A DNA stretch of 64,000 bases from Calditrichota bacterium. Lineage in GTDB: Bacteria; Electryoneota; RPQS01. The DNA is taken from assembly GCA_020637445.1 (NCBI GenBank), contig JACJVZ010000001.1:434001-498000 (forward strand), given 5' to 3'. Position 1 is the first letter of the stretch. Each line of letters begins with the position of its first letter. Made by a program: the position numbers and the translations under genes. Shown piece by piece: positions 34,323-44,200 of the stretch. The notes beneath the pieces are model-generated. The model was not told the origin of the DNA. It did no database searches and was given only the letters and a program-made list of their open reading frames with translations.

Positions 34323-36097
34323 ACCAACTCGCCTTCTTCGACGGAAATATGGGCAGGCTTGAGTGGTAGTTTGACGCTAAAAGTTGAGCCTTCACCCGGA
34401 ACGGAATTCACGTCGACGAAGCCGCCGTGCAAACGAATGATCTTGTAGCAAACGAATAAACCCAATCCCACGCCGGCGACTTCTGATTTGGTCGTGAAAA
34501 ATGCGTCAAAGATTTTGTCCCGCGTGGCCTCGTCCATTCCGATTCCCGTGTCACTTACTTCCATGACGACTTGCTCTTCTTCCGCATGGGTTCTGACGGT
34601 GATTGTGCCTCCACCGGGCATGGCATCCACAGAGTTCAGAATCAAGTTAAGCAGCACTTGCTTAATCTGATCCGCGTCACCCCACATGGCAGGGAGGGAG
34701 CTGTCAAGTTCCAAGATGGATTTGACTCCTTTGGAATCAAGCTGCGGCGTAGACACCTTCAAGACGGACTCTACGACCGCGTTGAGGTTCATCTGCCTGA
34801 ACTCTTCCTTGGCCGGTCTGTGAAAGTCAAGCAATTGTCTGGTCAGTTTCGCCATGCGCCCGACTTCATCTCTAATTAGATGCACATACTCTTGAGCTTC
34901 GTCTTTAGCAATTGTCGGACGGCCTAAGACTTCGACGCAGTTTTGAATATTACAAATCGGATTGTTAAGCTCATGTGAAAGCTGTGCCGAAAGTCTTCCT
35001 ACGGTACTTAGTTTCTCGGATTGGATGAGTTGCCGCTGGGTCTGCCTAAGTTCTTTCATCTGTTCCGACAGCCGTTTGTTCAAGAACTCCAACTGCTTCT
35101 GCCGTTCGTGCAGCTTTTCACGCATCGCACCGAACCGCTTCGTTAGACTGCCGATTTCGTCGTGGCCTCCGCCGAGCAGGACTGTATCCGCTTCGCCGCG
35201 CTCAAGTGCCGCCGCGGCGCTGTTCAACGCGCGCACCCGTCCGACCAACTTGGCGACGCCAAATCCAGCGATTACCGTCATCAGTAATAAGATCACTCCG
35301 GCAAGCACGCCGACGCTGAGTTTGATATCTTTTAGAATGGCAAGTTCCGGTTCCAAGTCCCGCACGAGCAGCACGCACAAATCCGGCGAAGGTCCGTCCG
35401 GCAATCCTTCACACATCACCAGCATGTCTTGATCGGCAATCTTCATCTCGAGTGGATGCATCATCGCCGACATGTCCCACGGCATCGAAGATCCAATTGG
35501 ATTGATCAACGTTGAATCTACACTGACGAAGAGGAACTTGTTACCTGTGTAGACGGCCATGCGGCTGCGCGTAATCTCTGAAAGTCCCCACAGCCAGCGC
35601 GTATCCAACCGCTTGCCGACGTAAACCCGTTTGCCCGAATGATCCGGAAGTTCCGCCGACGCAATCTGGTACAAGTACATATCGTCATACTGAAACCTCA
35701 GACCCATCAGTTTGAACAGCTCGGAATCGCTAGGTGTCTCTTCGCCGCGGATAACACTTGTCACGACGTGTCCGGTGCTGTCTTCAATTTGCAGCAGGTC
35801 AAGCATCGCCATGTCAAGATAGTGTTTTCCCCAATGCGTCGCGCTGTCCGGAGATTCGTGCATGTCCATCATCGAAATATACTCAGCTTGATTGATGGCA
35901 ACGGCGTGCAAGAATTCCTCTTGTTGGTCAAGGAGCTGCCGCACGACTCGCTGGCTGGTCATGAGCTCGTCGCCGACCGTGCCGCGGACGCGTGACGTCA
36001 CGACGCGCTGAAACACGAACAGGCTCACGGCGGTCAAAACTGCGCCGGCCACGAGTGTCCAGAGTGTTGCTCGCAGAAATAGTGGGGATTTCAGCAT
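34319..36097 (-). CDS. HAMP-containing sensor histidine kinase
   Basis: A 592-residue membrane kinase. Helix 1 (residues about 10-30), an extracytoplasmic sensor region (about 31-262, resembling a CHASE4-type or unclassified sensor), helix 2 (about 265-288), HAMP (about 290-340), a coiled coil, the HisKA domain with His375 (SHELNNPI), and the HATPase domain with LILNSVDAM, DTGIGM, FDAFFTTK and GVGLGLF. It should phosphorylate the downstream NtrC-type regulator. The ATG at 36097 is chosen over 36148 because AGGAG stands seven bases upstream and the extended N-terminus would run through a terminator. Signal unknown. Confidence 0.93.
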   Translation of the reverse strand: MLKSPLFLRATLWTLVAGAVLTAVSLFVFQRVVTSRVRGTVGDELMTSQRVVRQLLDQQEEFLHAVAINQAEYISMMDMHESPDSATHWGKHYLDMAMLDLLQIEDSTGHVVTSVIRGEETPSDSELFKLMGLRFQYDDMYLYQIASAELPDHSGKRVYVGKRLDTRWLWGLSEITRSRMAVYTGNKFLFVSVDSTLINPIGSSMPWDMSAMMHPLEMKIADQDMLVMCEGLPDGPSPDLCVLLVRDLEPELAILKDIKLSVGVLAGVILLLMTVIAGFGVAKLVGRVRALNSAAAALERGEADTVLLGGGHDEIGSLTKRFGAMREKLHERQKQLEFLNKRLSEQMKELRQTQRQLIQSEKLSTVGRLSAQLSHELNNPICNIQNCVEVLGRPTIAKDEAQEYVHLIRDEVGRMAKLTRQLLDFHRPAKEEFRQMNLNAVVESVLKVSTPQLDSKGVKSILELDSSLPAMWGDADQIKQVLLNLILNSVDAMPGGGTITVRTHAEEEQVVMEVSDTGIGMDEATRDKIFDAFFTTKSEVAGVGLGLFVCYKIIRLHGGFVDVNSVPGEGSTFSVKLPLKPAHISVEEGELV

Positions 36098-36109
36098 CGG
36101 AATTCTCCT

Positions 36110-36139
36110 GAAAAGAAAACGGGCCAACAGTGTGGCCCG
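36110..36139 (-). terminator. Terminator between the ribosomal operon and the kinase gene
   Basis: On the minus strand CGGGCCA-CACTGT-TGGCCCG is followed by TTTTCTTTT. The T-tract runs straight into the Shine-Dalgarno (CAGGAG) of the kinase gene, whose ATG is 13 bases away. It ends the S18-L28-L33 transcript; the kinase must rely on read-through or a promoter inside the 87-base gap. Confidence 0.85.
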
Positions 36140-36184
36140 AGCAAACAAACGTAATAAAACTCGCAGAAAACTCCGCGCATCGCC

Positions 36185-36370
36185 CTAACGGACTTCGCGG
36201 TGCAACGTCATCTTGCGCAGGTTCTTGTTGTATTTCATCAATTCCAGACGATCCGGCGTATTCTTGCGGTTCTTCATCGTGTTGTAACGGCTCGGAGTCA
36301 AACCCTTGGCGCGCGCCTCAGTGCACTCGAGTATCACGATGATGCGTCCTTCTTTGGTCTTTTTCGCCAT
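36185..36370 (-). CDS. rpmG: 50S ribosomal protein L33
   Basis: A 61-residue ribosomal protein with the L33 pattern TEARAKGLTPSRYNTMKNRKNTPDRLELMKYN. It has a single cysteine (Cys16) and lacks both CxxC pairs, so it is the zinc-independent version. It lies 11 bases after rpmB in the S18-L28-L33 operon and is followed by a terminator. Confidence 0.95.
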   Translation of the reverse strand: MAKKTKEGRIIVILECTEARAKGLTPSRYNTMKNRKNTPDRLELMKYNKNLRKMTLHREVR

Positions 36371-36381
36371 GATTCTGCTCC

Positions 36382-36642
36382 TTAGCCTTCGTGGTGTTCG
36401 TGCTTATGCAGCGCCGCGTGCAATTCAAGCTGCTTGCGCCATTCGGCGGGCAAACCGTTCTTCGTCAGGGTCTTCAGACCGCGTGCGGAAACTCGGACGC
36501 GGATCCATGTTCCCGTCGCTTCGTCGAAGAAGCGCTTGGTGCGCAGGTTCGGGTACTGCCACTTACGCGTCTTATTGTTCGCGTGGCTGACGTTGTGCGC
36601 CTTGTGACGGCCGCGGCCGGTTATCGGACAAGTACGTGACAT
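36382..36642 (-). CDS. rpmB: 50S ribosomal protein L28
   Basis: An 86-residue protein with the L28 opening MSRTCPITGRGRHKAHNVSHANNKT and the RVRVSARGLKTL motif. The C-terminus is a histidine-rich tail (HAALHKHEHHEG). Only one cysteine is present, so it is the zinc-free form. It lies 36 bases after rpsR. Confidence 0.95.
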   Translation of the reverse strand: MSRTCPITGRGRHKAHNVSHANNKTRKWQYPNLRTKRFFDEATGTWIRVRVSARGLKTLTKNGLPAEWRKQLELHAALHKHEHHEG

Positions 36643-36678
36643 GATCTTCTCTGGTTAGCGAGCGGGGTGCTCGGTTTC

Positions 36679-36954
36679 TTAGAACGCTTCGGCTTCCTGA
36701 ACGAACGGCAACAGGGCGATGTGGCGCGCGCGCTTAATAGCGAGCGTCATCAGGCGCTGTTGTTGACGGTCGAGACGGGTCAAGCGGCGCGGAAGGATCC
36801 GGCCGTTGGCGCCAATGAAGCGTTGCAGCAGCTTGGTGTCTTTGTAGTCGATATGCTTGATCCCGTGTTCTTCGAGATAGGAGGGCTTGCGGGCCATTCC
36901 GGTCCGGATACGGGTTGCGCTGTTGCTGCGTTGACGGGGTTTCTGAAAAGCCAT
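36679..36954 (-). CDS. rpsR: 30S ribosomal protein S18
   Basis: A 91-residue protein with the S18 core HIDYKDTKLLQRFIGANGRILPRRLTRL. The ATG at 36954 gives the usual basic start MAFQKPRQRSN; the frame is open further upstream to 37002, but that would add 16 residues without family support. First gene of the operon, about 49 bases downstream of a strong promoter. Confidence 0.95.
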   Translation of the reverse strand: MAFQKPRQRSNSATRIRTGMARKPSYLEEHGIKHIDYKDTKLLQRFIGANGRILPRRLTRLDRQQQRLMTLAIKRARHIALLPFVQEAEAF

Positions 36955-37002
36955 AGGGGGTCTCAAAAATGAAAATTGCGCCGGGTTCGGCGTAAGCCTC
37001 AA

Positions 37003-37031
37003 AATATAAGAGAAGGGATTTGGAATGTCAA
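37003..37031 (-). promoter_or_regulatory. Promoter of the rpsR-rpmB-rpmG operon
   Basis: Reading leftward, TTGACA (37031-37026), exactly 17 bases, then TATATT (37008-37003). The -35 is perfect and the -10 matches five of six TATAAT positions. The start of transcription would be near 36996, 42 bases before the rpsR ATG. The -10 and spacing are identical to those of the nrdJ promoter on the other side of the gap. Confidence 0.8.
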
Positions 37032-37352
37032 GGCAAATTTCGGTCTATTTTGCGCCTTTGGAGGCAGTCATAAGTTAGAAAAAAGCAGCACAAAGGTTGA
37101 ACATATGAATAAAATTGCATATCTTCGAGAGGCATTTATGTTATCTAACTGTTAGCAAGAGGTCTGCTCAGATGTTTAGCAATCCGCTATTCCTCAGTTT
37201 CTTACGATTTCACAACGTGCAATCAACAGAAATAGCTCAGCTTAGGAACTCCTCATTGCTATCTCATTGTTTTTGCTCTTTTCGCGTTTGAAATTGATGA
37301 ATTTTAGGGAATTGTGATGTGGAAAACATTTCGGAAAACAATGTTAAGTCTA

Positions 37353-37381
37353 TTGACAGAGCGCCAGTCCTGTTATATATT
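37353..37381 (+). promoter_or_regulatory. Promoter of nrdJ
   Basis: TTGACA (37353-37358), 17 bases, TATATT (37376-37381), predicting a start near 37388 and a leader of about 114 bases. The site is followed by an NrdR-box-like palindrome, so transcription is probably repressed when dNTPs are plentiful. Confidence 0.8.
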
Positions 37382-37398
37382 ACGGCCCCAACGATGCA

Positions 37399-37414
37399 CC
37401 ACCAGATATTGTGG
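37399..37414 (+). promoter_or_regulatory. NrdR-box-like operator
   Basis: The 16-base element CCACCAGATATTGTGG matches the NrdR consensus (acaCwAtATaTwGtgt) at 12 positions and contains an ACCAC/GTGGT inverted repeat. NrdR boxes usually come in pairs a whole number of helical turns apart; a weak second copy overlaps the -10 (37368-37383), with its centre 31 bases upstream. Confidence 0.55.
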
Positions 37415-37501
37415 TTTTGATGAGCGCGGCGCATACATGCGGTATGATGATGTGGATAGAGAGGCTTGCATATATGGTACAGGGACGTGGTTGCTTAATG
37501 G

Positions 37502-40500
37502 ATGACAGGGAAGATAGAACCTTTTGGAGTACCAGGAGCCGCTTTGAAATTCACACGTTTTTATACTCGTGAAGGTCAGGATGTCTATGCGGACATTCGC
37601 TTCACGCCTTGGGCGTCCAAGCTGACGTCGCCCGAGGGCAAAGTCCTGTTCGAGGCCAAAGAGATCTTCGCCCCCGAGGGCTGGTCGCAGGTGGCTGTTG
37701 ATGTGCTCGCCCAGAAATATCTGCGCAAGGCGGGCGTACCAATGGCTTCCCGGCCGGTTTGGGAAGAAGGTGTCCCGGAATGGCTGCTCAGGCACGAACC
37801 TGACTGGTCCATTTTGGACAAGATGCCGGAAACTTCCCGTTTCGGAGGCGAACGCGATGCCCGGCAGGTGTTCCGCCGTTTGTCCGGTTGCTGGACGTAC
37901 TGGGGCTGGAAGGCCGGCTACTTCGACGGTGAGCACGACGCTCACATTTTCTTCGATGAGCTGCAGTACATGCTGGCGGCTCAAATTTGTGCGCCCAATA
38001 GTCCGCAGTGGTTTAACACCGGGCTCCATTGGGCGTATTCTATTGAAGGACATGCGCAGGGCCACTACTTCGTGAATCCCAAGACAGGGGAATTGGAGCG
38101 TTCCCAGAGCGCCTACGCTCGTCCTCAGCCGCACGCTTGTTTCATCCAGTCCGTCGACGACGATCTGGTCAACGAAGGCGGCATCATGGATCTGTGGGTT
38201 CGTGAAGCCAGACTCTTCAAGTACGGCTCGGGCACGGGCACGAATTTCTCGAAAATTCGCGGCGACGAAGAAGGTCTTTCGGGCGGCGGAGTCTCGAGCG
38301 GCCTGATGAGTTTTCTCAAGATCGGCGACCGTGCGGCAGGAGCGATCAAGTCAGGCGGCACGACACGTCGGGCGGCCAAGATGGTCTGCTTGGACGCCGA
38401 TCACCCGGATATCGAAGAGTTCGTTCAATGGAAGGTCGTGGAAGAACAGAAAGTCGCCGCGTTGGTCGCAGGCTCCAAAGTTTGCGAGTCGCGTCTCAAT
38501 GAAATTTTGAAGGCCTCACACGATCAGACTGTTCCAACCGATTCACGTCTAAATCCGAAGTTCAATTCCCGCTTGCGCACTGCGATTTTGCGCGCCAGAA
38601 AAGATTTTATCCCCGACCCGTATATTCATCGTACTCTGCAATTCGCGTCTCAAGGCTACACCGAGATGCGTATCGACACCTACGACACGGACTGGAACAA
38701 CGCCGCTTATCAAACGGTGAGCGGACAAAATTCCAACAACTCCGTGCGTTTGAACAACAAGTTCATGAAGGCGGTCGAACGCGACGAGAAATGGGAACTC
38801 AAAGCTCGCACCGATGGCCGTGTCACGAAGACCATGCGTGCGCACGATCTCTGGAACGAAATTGCAGAAGCCGCATGGGCCAGCGCCGATCCGGGAATTC
38901 AATACGACACGACGATCAACGAGTGGAACACCTGTCCGCTCGACGGCCGGATTGAAGCCAGCAACCCGTGTTCCGAGTACATGTTCCTCGACGACACGGC
39001 GTGCAATTTGGCGAGTTTGAATCTGACTAAGTTTTTGAACACGTCTGAAGGGAAGTTTGACGTAGACTCATACCGTCATGCCATTCGAACGTGGACTGTC
39101 GTGCTCGATATTTCCGTTGAGATGGCACAGTTCCCATCGCAAAACATCGCTCGTCGCTCGTATGAATATCGCACGCTTGGTTTGGGCTACGCCAATCTTG
39201 GCACGCTTGCGATGGTGATGGGCATGGGCTATGACAGCCCCGAGGCCCGTGCGTGGTGCGGGGCGTTGACGGCGATCTTGACCGGCGAATCGTATCGAAC
39301 GTCCGGTGAAATGGCCGCCAAACTTGGATCGTTTCCGGCGTATATGCGCAACCACGAACCGATGCTTCGTGTGATTCGTAACCACCGCCGCGCGGCTTAT
39401 GGCGGCACGTTAGACGGCTATGAAGGGTTGACGGTATTGCCGCAGCCGCTTGATGTCGCTCATTGTCCGAGTGAACTGGCCGATGCCGCGCGTGACGTGT
39501 GGGACGAAGCGCTTGCCCTTGGCGTTCAGAACGGTTACCGCAATGCGCAAGCAACGGTGATTGCGCCCACCGGTACGATCGGCCTGGTCATGGATTGCGA
39601 CACGACGGGAATAGAACCGGATTACGCGCTCGTCAAGTACAAAAAACTCGCCGGCGGCGGCTACTTCCGTATTATCAACAGCAGCGTGCCGATTGCGCTC
39701 GAAAATTTGGGGTACGGCGAAGCTCAAATCCGTCAGATCACACAGTACGTTTCCGGCACGAGCAAACTGGAAGGCGCGCCGCACATTAACAGGGAAACTC
39801 TGCGGGCTAAAGGTCTGCCCGAAGAAGCTCTCGACAAAATCGACGCGCAACTTAAGGGCGCTTTCAGCATTAATTTCGCGGTTACTCCGTGGGTGATCGG
39901 TGCGGACGTCGTGCGCGATCGTCTGAAAATCACGGACGCGAATTTGCGCGAAGCAGGCGGCGACTTGTTGACTGCGCTGGATTTTTCCAAAGAGCAGATT
40001 CGTTTGGCAAACGATTTCATCTGCGGCCGCATGACCATTGAAGGCGCACCGCATCTGAAATCCGAGCATCTGCCCGTTTTTGATTGCGCCAATCAGTGCG
40101 GTGCCTATGGACAGCGCTACATTCAGCCGCTCGCGCACTTGAAGATGATGGCGTCCGCGCAGCCGTTCATCAGCGGAGCAATCTCCAAAACCATCAATCT
40201 TCCGCGTCACGCGTCGGTCGAGAAGATTAAGGACGCCTACTACCAGAGCTGGCGCATGATGTTGAAAGCGGTCGCGCTCTATCGCGACGGCTCAAAACTT
40301 TCTCAGCCCTTGAATTCCACGTCGGACGATTTCGGCATTGCATCGCTCGGTCTTGAAGAGGGCGCGCAGGAAACCGACGCCGTCAGCTCTGCCGTCGAAA
40401 AAATCATCTACGAAACGCGCCGTCGCAGATTGCCTGACCGTCGTCGCGGCTATACGCAAAAGGCGCGCATCGGCGGGCACAAGATTTATTTGCGGACCGG

Positions 40501-41173
40501 TGACTACAATGACGGTTCGCTCGGCGAAATCTTCCTCGATATGCACAAGGAAGGCGCGTCCTTCCGCAGCTTGATGAACTGTTTCGCGATTGCCGTAAGT
40601 TTGGGCTTGCAGCACGGCGTGCCGCTGGATGAATACGTGGACGCGTTCGTGTTCACGCGTTTCGACCCCAACGGTCCCGTTGGCGGCAACGATCATATCA
40701 AATACGCAACCTCGGTCATTGACTATGTGTTCCGTGAATTGGCGATCACTTATTTGGATCGCCACGATCTCGCGCACGTCGTCGATGCCCATTCCGAAAC
40801 CTCGCGCAGTGACGCCATCAACGGCGGCAAAAACCACGACGGGGAAGCCGCCGTTATTCCGATCGCCCATGACACCATTGAGGAGAAGGCCGACCGTGAA
40901 GAAGACACCCTCTCGCCGCAGGCGCATGCACCTGCTTCTGCTGCTCCAGTTGCAGAAGTTCACACGGAAATCGAAACACCTCAAGCAACGTACGCCGAAG
41001 CCACTTACACCAACGGCAACGGAAACGGAAACGCCAAAGCAAAACTAAGAGAAATCGCCCGCATTCAAGGCTACGAAGGAGACGCCTGTTCCGAATGCGG
41101 CAGCTTCACCATGGTCCGCAACGGGACGTGCCTGAAGTGCGCGACCTGCGGCGGCACCAGTGGCTGCAGCTAA
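37502..41173 (+). CDS. nrdJ: Vitamin B12-dependent (class II) ribonucleotide reductase
   Basis: A 1223-residue adenosylcobalamin-dependent reductase that makes deoxyribonucleotides from ribonucleotides. The active-site Asn-Pro-Cys-Ser-Glu set (NPCSEYMFLDDTACNLASLNL) and the PTGTIGLVMDCDTTGIEP segment are present. A C-terminal zinc-ribbon with cysteine pairs (CSECGSF, CLKCATCGG) ends the protein and normally delivers electrons. A Ser/Pro/Ala-rich linker (about residues 1120-1180) precedes it. It needs no oxygen, so the cell can grow anaerobically and needs cobalamin. The ATG at 37502 is the first plausible start. A single-gene unit with its own promoter and terminator. Confidence 0.95.
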   Translation: MTGKIEPFGVPGAALKFTRFYTREGQDVYADIRFTPWASKLTSPEGKVLFEAKEIFAPEGWSQVAVDVLAQKYLRKAGVPMASRPVWEEGVPEWLLRHEPDWSILDKMPETSRFGGERDARQVFRRLSGCWTYWGWKAGYFDGEHDAHIFFDELQYMLAAQICAPNSPQWFNTGLHWAYSIEGHAQGHYFVNPKTGELERSQSAYARPQPHACFIQSVDDDLVNEGGIMDLWVREARLFKYGSGTGTNFSKIRGDEEGLSGGGVSSGLMSFLKIGDRAAGAIKSGGTTRRAAKMVCLDADHPDIEEFVQWKVVEEQKVAALVAGSKVCESRLNEILKASHDQTVPTDSRLNPKFNSRLRTAILRARKDFIPDPYIHRTLQFASQGYTEMRIDTYDTDWNNAAYQTVSGQNSNNSVRLNNKFMKAVERDEKWELKARTDGRVTKTMRAHDLWNEIAEAAWASADPGIQYDTTINEWNTCPLDGRIEASNPCSEYMFLDDTACNLASLNLTKFLNTSEGKFDVDSYRHAIRTWTVVLDISVEMAQFPSQNIARRSYEYRTLGLGYANLGTLAMVMGMGYDSPEARAWCGALTAILTGESYRTSGEMAAKLGSFPAYMRNHEPMLRVIRNHRRAAYGGTLDGYEGLTVLPQPLDVAHCPSELADAARDVWDEALALGVQNGYRNAQATVIAPTGTIGLVMDCDTTGIEPDYALVKYKKLAGGGYFRIINSSVPIALENLGYGEAQIRQITQYVSGTSKLEGAPHINRETLRAKGLPEEALDKIDAQLKGAFSINFAVTPWVIGADVVRDRLKITDANLREAGGDLLTALDFSKEQIRLANDFICGRMTIEGAPHLKSEHLPVFDCANQCGAYGQRYIQPLAHLKMMASAQPFISGAISKTINLPRHASVEKIKDAYYQSWRMMLKAVALYRDGSKLSQPLNSTSDDFGIASLGLEEGAQETDAVSSAVEKIIYETRRRRLPDRRRGYTQKARIGGHKIYLRTGDYNDGSLGEIFLDMHKEGASFRSLMNCFAIAVSLGLQHGVPLDEYVDAFVFTRFDPNGPVGGNDHIKYATSVIDYVFRELAITYLDRHDLAHVVDAHSETSRSDAINGGKNHDGEAAVIPIAHDTIEEKADREEDTLSPQAHAPASAAPVAEVHTEIETPQATYAEATYTNGNGNGNAKAKLREIARIQGYEGDACSECGSFTMVRNGTCLKCATCGGTSGCS

Positions 41174-41198
41174 GTCTTAACAAACACTGAATGAAAAA

Positions 41199-41230
41199 CG
41201 GGCGACCGCAAGGCCGCCCGTTTTCTTTTT
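41199..41230 (+). terminator. Bidirectional terminator between nrdJ and the RND operon
   Basis: CGGGCG pairs with CGCCCG, enclosing a second small stem, and is flanked by AAAAA on the left and TTTTCTTTTT on the right. It works in both directions for the convergent nrdJ and efflux transcripts. Confidence 0.9.
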
Positions 41231-41244
41231 AGTCTTAGGTCACA

Positions 41245-44200
41245 TTACGGATTCTGCAAGACCGGTTCGTCGTGAACGTCACTGCCTTCTCCGGCGAGGT
41301 GGCGGCTCTTTGCGCCAACCAGATCGTGTGCGTCTTCCAAAATGAGATACATCGCGGGCAGCACAATCAGCGTAATCAAGAACCCGCTGAACATCACGCC
41401 GAATCCCAAACTGATCGCCATCGGCACAAGAAACTGCGCCTGTACCGACTTTTCAAGAATGAGCGGCACCAGTCCGAAAAACGTCGTCGTCGAAGTTAAC
41501 ATAATTGCGCGGAATCGCCGCACGCCCGACTGCAAAATTGCTTCACGCACAGGCAATCCGCCGTCTCGCGCACGGTTGATGAAGTCGATCATCACAATTC
41601 CTCCGTTCACGACGACGCCAGTCAGTGCGACGAATCCGAACATCGACATCAGGCTCATGTTGAAGCCGAACAACATATGTCCAAAAATCGCTCCGACAAA
41701 CCCAAACGGAATGACGCTCATGATTACGAGCGGCTGCGTGAAACTTCGCAGCGGAATTGCGATCAGGCCGAAGATCAGGAAAAGAGCGAACACGAAACCG
41801 GTCGCAAGACTCTGCAAAGATTCCTGACGGTCTCTCGATTGACCTTCGTAGTCGTACTGCAAACCCGGATAGTCGGACCTTAACTGCGCGAGGATTCCCG
41901 ACTCAAGCGCGGCGGTGATTTCGCTTGCGTTGGCAGCTTTCGGGTCCACGGACGCATTCACGACAACGACTCGTTTCTGATCCGTGCGTGTAATTCCACT
42001 GTAGCCGATAGCGTCAATCACTTTCGCGGCGGAATGGAACGGAATCTCTCCGCCGCTTCGGGTGCGAATCAGCATGTTGTCGACGTTCGCCAGCGAACGT
42101 CGCTCGTCCTTCGGATATCGCACCATTACCTTGACTTCATCGCGTCCGCGCTGCAAGCGCAGCGCCTCTGCTCCGTAAAAAGCCGAACGCACCTGCGTAG
42201 CCAAATCACTCTCTGTAATGCCAAGCGTGCGCGCGTCCGGTTTGAGCGTCAATTGCAACTCACGTTTGCCTTCGAGATGACTGTCGGAAATATCATAGAC
42301 GCCGTCGTACGTGTCAAGTTTCTCTTTGAGACGGTCCACAGCGGCAAGAAGTTGACCAAAATTATCGCTCGAGAGTTCGATTCCGATATCCGCGCCCTGT
42401 GACATAAGGCTCGCGTTAAACTGGATCTGCTCGACGCCGGGAATCTCGCCGACCTCCTTGCGCCACAAATTCACGATATCCGGAGTCCGCATGCTGCGGA
42501 ATTCAGGTTGCACAAGCAGAACCCGCAATTGCCCGAGGTTTGAACCGATGTTTTCTCGTACACCTTGCGGTCCGCCTTCAAAAACCTGAAATCCCGTCGC
42601 GATGAACATGTGCTCGAGATTTGATTTTCCGTCTTCCTGATTGCCGTTCGACTCTTCGATCGCATGCAGCCCCGCTTGCCGAACTTGCTCCGTCACTTTT
42701 CGAGTCTCTTCAATCGGAGTTCCCGGCGGCATAGTCACTTGCACGTTGATGATGTCCGCGTCAATCGACGGTAAGAACTCGAACTTGATTAAGCCTCCGC
42801 CGATGATTCCGACCGTTGCTAACAACAGAGCGGTCGCCAGCGCGAAGGTCACGTAGCGGTGCTTGGTCGCCGCCGCCAGAGTGGGGGAGTAGACCTTATC
42901 GATAAATGTTTGCAGCCAGTCGTCAAAGTGATGGCGAACGCGTTCAATCTTCTTCCAAATCGGCGCTTGACTCTGGCTGAGTTTGCCGGACAAATGCGCG
43001 GGCATCACGAAAAACGCTTCAATCATCGAGATGAGAAGCACGGATATCACGATGGCGGGAATCACAAACATGAACTTGCCCATCGTACCTGAAACGAACA
43101 TCAACGGCGAAAACGCGGCGACCGTGGTGAGCACCGAAAATGTGACAGGTCCGGCGACTTCCGACGCTCCGTCGATAGAGGCCTGAAAGTAGGACTTGCC
43201 CATCAACCTGTGCTGAAAAATGTTCTCACCTACGACAATGGCGTCGTCAACTACCATACCCAAAACGAGAATAAATGCGAACAGCGACAACATGTTGATC
43301 GATACGTCCCACGCAGGCATCAGCATCAGCGCGCCAAGAAAGGAAGCGGGAATACCCATCGACACCCAGAATGCCAACCGCAACTCGAGGAACATCGCCA
43401 AAATCAGCACGACAAGAATCAATCCCATGATACCGTTGCGCTGCAGAAGATCCATGCGCTGTTGGAAAATCACGGACCAATCCTGCCACACGTCTACATG
43501 TATGGATGGCGGCAGTTGCGCGCGGTACGTTTCCATAAAGTCGCGCACGGCCTTTGCGACAACCGTCGGTTTTTGCTTGCCGACTCTGAAAACTTTGATC
43601 ATCGCGGCAGGCTTACCGTCGAAAAATGCCTGTTGATCTGTTTCCTCAAAGTTGTCGTCAATTGTCGCAATCTGATCCAGCGTAACTTCGCTGCCGTCCG
43701 GCCGCGTCAGAACGACGACTTTTGAAAACTCATTTCCGGTGTATTTCTTCTCCGTCGTGCGCAAAAGGACTTCGCCGCCGGATGTTTTGACCGTGCCGCC
43801 GGGCAAATCCAACGAAGCGCGGCGGACAATGCCCGCAACGTCGTTGAGCGTCAGGTTATATTCGCGCAGCGTCTGTTCGGAGACTTCAACCGAAATCTCG
43901 TAGGGCTTGACCGCCGCGAGCTCGACTTGCGAGATTTCAGGCTCCGAGAGCAACTCGTCGCGAATTCTTTCCGCTTGTTGCCTCAAGGCAAGCTCGCTCG
44001 CGTCACCGTAAATCATCAGTGAAATCGCTTCACGGCGGTTCGTCATTTTGCTGACGACCGGCTCTTCGGCCTGTTCGGGAAAGGTCGTGATACGGTCCAC
44101 TTCCGATTTAATGTCGTTCAGCGCAATATCCGGGTCCGCGCCTTCGATCAGCTCAATCGTCACTGTCCCGCGGCCTTCCATAGCCGAACCGCGAATCTTT

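Larger units (their letters stand above)
36955..37501. other. Divergent regulatory region between rpsR and nrdJ
   Basis: A 547-base gap. It holds the leftward rpsR promoter (37003-37031), an AT-rich middle without a credible gene (37032-37350) and the rightward nrdJ promoter and operator (37353-37414). A short open frame ending at 37505 overlaps the nrdJ ATG by ATGA; from its internal ATG at 37437 it would make a 22-residue leader peptide. Nothing in the 37032-37350 stretch looks like a structured RNA. Confidence 0.6.

Noticed and set aside
36098..36148. Longer N-terminus for the histidine kinase from ATG 36148
   Set aside because: It would be translated through the rpmG terminator hairpin, and the ATG at 36097 has a good Shine-Dalgarno.
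37032..37350. Cobalamin riboswitch upstream of the B12-dependent reductase
   Set aside because: No B12-box-like conserved sequence or multi-stem fold could be seen in the leader or the gap; the leader after the promoter is only about 114 bases.
37314..37505. 63-residue open frame upstream of nrdJ
   Set aside because: It begins upstream of the promoter and is unlikely to be made whole; only a short leader from ATG 37437 is possible, and there is no further support.
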